A stretch of 64,000 bases of DNA. It comes from Mesorhizobium sp. NFR06. GTDB taxonomy: Bacteria; Pseudomonadota; Alphaproteobacteria; Rhizobiales; Rhizobiaceae. The translations under genes and the position numbers were made by a program. Numbering within the stretch: the first letter of the stretch is position 1; each line of letters begins with the position of its first letter. The stretch lies in contig NZ_FOVT01000023.1 in the NCBI RefSeq assembly GCF_900115245.1, positions 1 to 64,000 on the forward strand, given 5' to 3'. Positions 61,686-64,000 of this stretch are shown piece by piece. The notes beneath the pieces were generated by a model, which saw nothing but the letters and a program-made list of their open reading frames with translations, ran no database searches and had not been told where the DNA came from.

Positions 61686-63080
61686 ATGCAGATCATGACG
61701 CCGGGCACGCGGCTCATTCCGGAAGCGGTGCTTGCCAACAACGCTGCCCTTTTCCGCACGATCCCCGAGACTCCCTCCCATGCGGACAAGTCGCTGCATC
61801 GCGTGGTCATTGTCGGCGGCGGCGCGGGCGGGCTGGAACTGGCAACGCGCCTCGGCCGCAAGTTCGGTAAGCGCCGGCTTTCCGTGACGCTCGTCGACCG
61901 CAACCGCACCCACATCTGGAAGCCGCTGCTGCATGAAGTGGCATCCGGTGCGCTGAACGCGTCGCATGATGCTGTCGAATACATCGCCCATGCCAGCCGC
62001 CACGGCTACCGCTACCGCATCGGCGAGGTGGTCGGCATCGACCGTGCCAAACGCCAGGTCTTTGTCGCGCCGAGCTTCGACGATGACGGTCGGCAGGTCA
62101 TCCCACCGCGTGTGCTGGGCTACGACACGCTGGTCATGGCCGTCGGCAGTGTCAGCAACGATTTCGGCACGCCTGGCGCTGCGCGTTACGCCATTTCGCT
62201 CGATACGGCCGAGCAGGCCGCCCGTTTCAACAAGCGCATGATAGACGCGTGTCTGCGCGCCAACGCGCAATACGAGCAGCTTTCGCCCGGTCAGCTCCAT
62301 TGCGTCATCGTCGGCGCCGGAGCCACGGGCGTCGAACTGGCGGCCGAGCTGCACAAGTCGTTGCGGGAGATTGCTTCGCACAATCTCGACAACATCGATT
62401 TCGAAAGGCTGATCCGCATCACCATCGTCGAGGCCGGACCGCGCATTCTGCCCGCCCTTCCGGAGCACATGGCGCGCGCCTCGGCACGCCTGCTGATCAA
62501 GCTGGGCGTGCAGATTCGATGCGGGATCAAAGTCACCGAAGTGACGGAAGATGGTATCCGGCTCGGCGAAAAACTGTTCGTGCCGGCCGAGCTCGTCGTC
62601 TGGGCCGCCGGGATCAAGGCGCCGGATTTCCTGAAGAGCCTCGATGGTCTCGAGACAGACCGCATCGACCGCCTGATCGTGGATGAGACCTTGCGTGCGG
62701 TCGGAGACGAGCATGTGTTCGCGATCGGAGACTGCGCGAACTGCGTCCTGCCGGGCGAAGACAATGCTTTGCCACCTCGGGCCCAGACAGCTCATCAACA
62801 GGCTGACCATCTGGTGAAGGTGGTTGCCGCGCGCCTCGCGGGGCGGGCCGCGCCAGCATTCCGCTACCGCGACTACGGCTCCCTCGTCTCGCTCGCCGAC
62901 TACGGCGCGTTCGGCAACCTGATTGGCGGGCTGAAGATTGAAGGCCTGCTTGCGAGGCTTGTCTATCGTTCCCTGCACAAGATGCATCTCAAAGCGGTGC
63001 ACGGCCTCGCGAACACGGCGCTGGCTTCTATCGGTGAGATGGTGGCCAGACGTGCCAGGCCGCGGATCAAGCTTCACTAA
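61686..63080 (+). CDS. NDH-2-like FAD oxidoreductase
   Basis: A 464-aa pyridine-nucleotide-disulphide oxidoreductase of the type II NADH dehydrogenase group. VVIVGGGAGGLELATRLG binds FAD, CVIVGAGATGVELAAEL binds NAD(P)H, and VFAIGDCANCVL closes the FAD site. The C-terminal part may form a membrane-associated helix. ATG at 61686, 28 bp after the patatin gene. Confidence 0.9.
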   Translation: MQIMTPGTRLIPEAVLANNAALFRTIPETPSHADKSLHRVVIVGGGAGGLELATRLGRKFGKRRLSVTLVDRNRTHIWKPLLHEVASGALNASHDAVEYIAHASRHGYRYRIGEVVGIDRAKRQVFVAPSFDDDGRQVIPPRVLGYDTLVMAVGSVSNDFGTPGAARYAISLDTAEQAARFNKRMIDACLRANAQYEQLSPGQLHCVIVGAGATGVELAAELHKSLREIASHNLDNIDFERLIRITIVEAGPRILPALPEHMARASARLLIKLGVQIRCGIKVTEVTEDGIRLGEKLFVPAELVVWAAGIKAPDFLKSLDGLETDRIDRLIVDETLRAVGDEHVFAIGDCANCVLPGEDNALPPRAQTAHQQADHLVKVVAARLAGRAAPAFRYRDYGSLVSLADYGAFGNLIGGLKIEGLLARLVYRSLHKMHLKAVHGLANTALASIGEMVARRARPRIKLH

Positions 63081-63097
63081 GCGCCTGAGGTGCTGCG

Positions 63098-64000
63098 ATG
63101 GAAACGTATGACGTGGTGATCCTTGGCGGCGGCAATGCCGGAATGGGCGTGACGGTCGCGACGCGTGCCGCCGGGCTGTCGGTTGCCATGATAGAGCCGC
63201 GCGACCTCGGCGGCACCTGTCCCAATCGCGGTTGCACGCCGAAGAAGGTGCTGGTCGCGGCGGCCCATGCCCTCGACGAGATCGAGAGAGCCGATCGCCA
63301 TGCGATCACGGTCGACCGGCCGCGGCTCGACTGGAGGGCTTTGATCGAACGGGAAAAGGAACTGATCCGAGACATTCCCTCCCGGTTGTGGGGATTGATG
63401 GCCAGGCGTGGTGTCGACGTCATCTCCGGTGAGGCCGTTTTCATCGGCGCCAATGCCATCCGCGTGAACGGCCGCGAGATTGAGGCCAGGAACATCGTCA
63501 TCGCCACCGGCTCCAAGCCACGCCCGCTGCCGATACCGGGCGCCGAGCATCTCACTAATTCCGACGATGTCCTGAACGATCCAGAGCTACCCCGCGCAGT
63601 AGTCTTTGTTGGCGGCGGCGTCATCGCGTTCGAGCTGGGCCACGTTTACGCGCGCGCCGGCGTCGATGTGACGATCCTGGAAGCGCTGCCGCAATTGCTC
63701 GGAGCTTTCGATGCGGATGCCGTCGCTCGGATCCGTGGCGAGAGCGAACGCCTCGGCATAGGCATCCGCACGCTGGCCTGGGTCAAAAGGATCGACAAGG
63801 CTGGCGAACGACTGCGCGTCACCTTCGTGGCGGACGGCGTCGAGTGCGCAGTGGATGCGGATCGGGTCGTCAACTGCGCCGGGCGCGTGGCCAATGTCGA
63901 GGGCCTCGATCTTGGCGCCGGCGTCATCGTGCACCGCGAAGGCCGGATCGAGATCGACGATCATCTGCGCTCGCGCTCCAACCCTGACATCTATGTCTGT
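63098..64000 (+). CDS. Glutathione-reductase-like flavoprotein, truncated by the window
   Basis: From ATG at 63098 the product begins METYDVVILGGGNAGMGVTV. The redox Cys pair is in GGTCPNRGCTPKK (CX4C), and VVFVGGGVIAFELGHVYARA is the NAD(P)H site. About 301 residues are visible and no stop is reached, so the gene continues beyond 64000; full homologues have about 450 aa. Reaction cannot be fixed, but it is a class I thiol-disulfide reductase relative. 17 bp after the NDH-2-like gene. Confidence 0.9.
   Translation, partial: METYDVVILGGGNAGMGVTVATRAAGLSVAMIEPRDLGGTCPNRGCTPKKVLVAAAHALDEIERADRHAITVDRPRLDWRALIEREKELIRDIPSRLWGLMARRGVDVISGEAVFIGANAIRVNGREIEARNIVIATGSKPRPLPIPGAEHLTNSDDVLNDPELPRAVVFVGGGVIAFELGHVYARAGVDVTILEALPQLLGAFDADAVARIRGESERLGIGIRTLAWVKRIDKAGERLRVTFVADGVECAVDADRVVNCAGRVANVEGLDLGAGVIVHREGRIEIDDHLRSRSNPDIYVC

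Noticed and set aside
60479..61984. 501-aa antisense frame over the patatin gene
   Set aside because: Shadow of a gene with intact catalytic motifs on the plus strand.

Overview
The window looks like a chromosome segment of a Mesorhizobium-like member of the Hyphomicrobiales (Rhizobiales). The clues are high GC, the order yacG-maf-infA-low-Mr phosphatase-UPF0262-hisD-DUF2948-murA, several rhizobial palindromic intergenic elements, and many alphaproteobacterial families. This assignment is inferred from gene content, not from a 16S gene.

Region 1 (1-5.6 kb) has transposase and livF remnants, a large membrane GGDEF-EAL protein, and an unrecognised four-gene operon of two small proteins, a coiled-coil protein and a WD40-like propeller.

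Region 2 (5.7-18.2 kb) is a complete soluble di-iron propane-type monooxygenase module. A strong sigma-54 promoter at 5878-5893 with upstream palindromes drives hydroxylase alpha, reductase, hydroxylase beta, coupling protein, amidohydrolase, a MIP18/PaaD-like protein, a dedicated GroEL-like chaperonin, a zinc alcohol dehydrogenase and an aquaglyceroporin. A convergent AcoR-type sigma-54 activator follows, separated by a bidirectional terminator.

Region 3 (18.2-29.7 kb) is accessory: decayed resolvase, JetD-like and integrase fragments, a CBS protein, an NDUFA9-like protein, a pterin dehydratase, a frameshifted SAM hydroxide adenosyltransferase, MpaB-family, CapA and PEBP proteins, and an adenylate cyclase-TPR protein, ending at tRNA-Phe. 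Region 4 (29.7-36.2 kb) is conserved housekeeping sequence ending at tRNA-Thr(GGT).

Region 5 (36.2-48.9 kb) is a 12.6-kb integrative element in tRNA-Thr, bounded by 27-bp direct repeats. It carries an integrase, a serine recombinase, a stand-alone LigD-type ligase, an orphan RiPP-like leader peptide, a degenerate HNH protein and many unknown small genes. Its 1.1-kb noncoding core holds twelve copies of CATTCCT-N11-TAATYR, ten of them arranged as five 35/36-bp-phased dimers, flanked by structured-RNA-like inverted repeats. This is the least explained part of the window.

Region 6 (48.9-64 kb) has a bufferin-type RiPP cluster (precursor, DUF692 enzyme, frameshifted DUF2063 partner, DoxX), a patatin-like protein without its nucleophile motif, paired small exported proteins, two LysR regulators, a cupin, an MFS transporter, a DUF302 protein, and an operon of 3-hydroxybutyrate dehydrogenase, patatin, NDH-2-like and glutathione-reductase-like flavoproteins that runs off the end.
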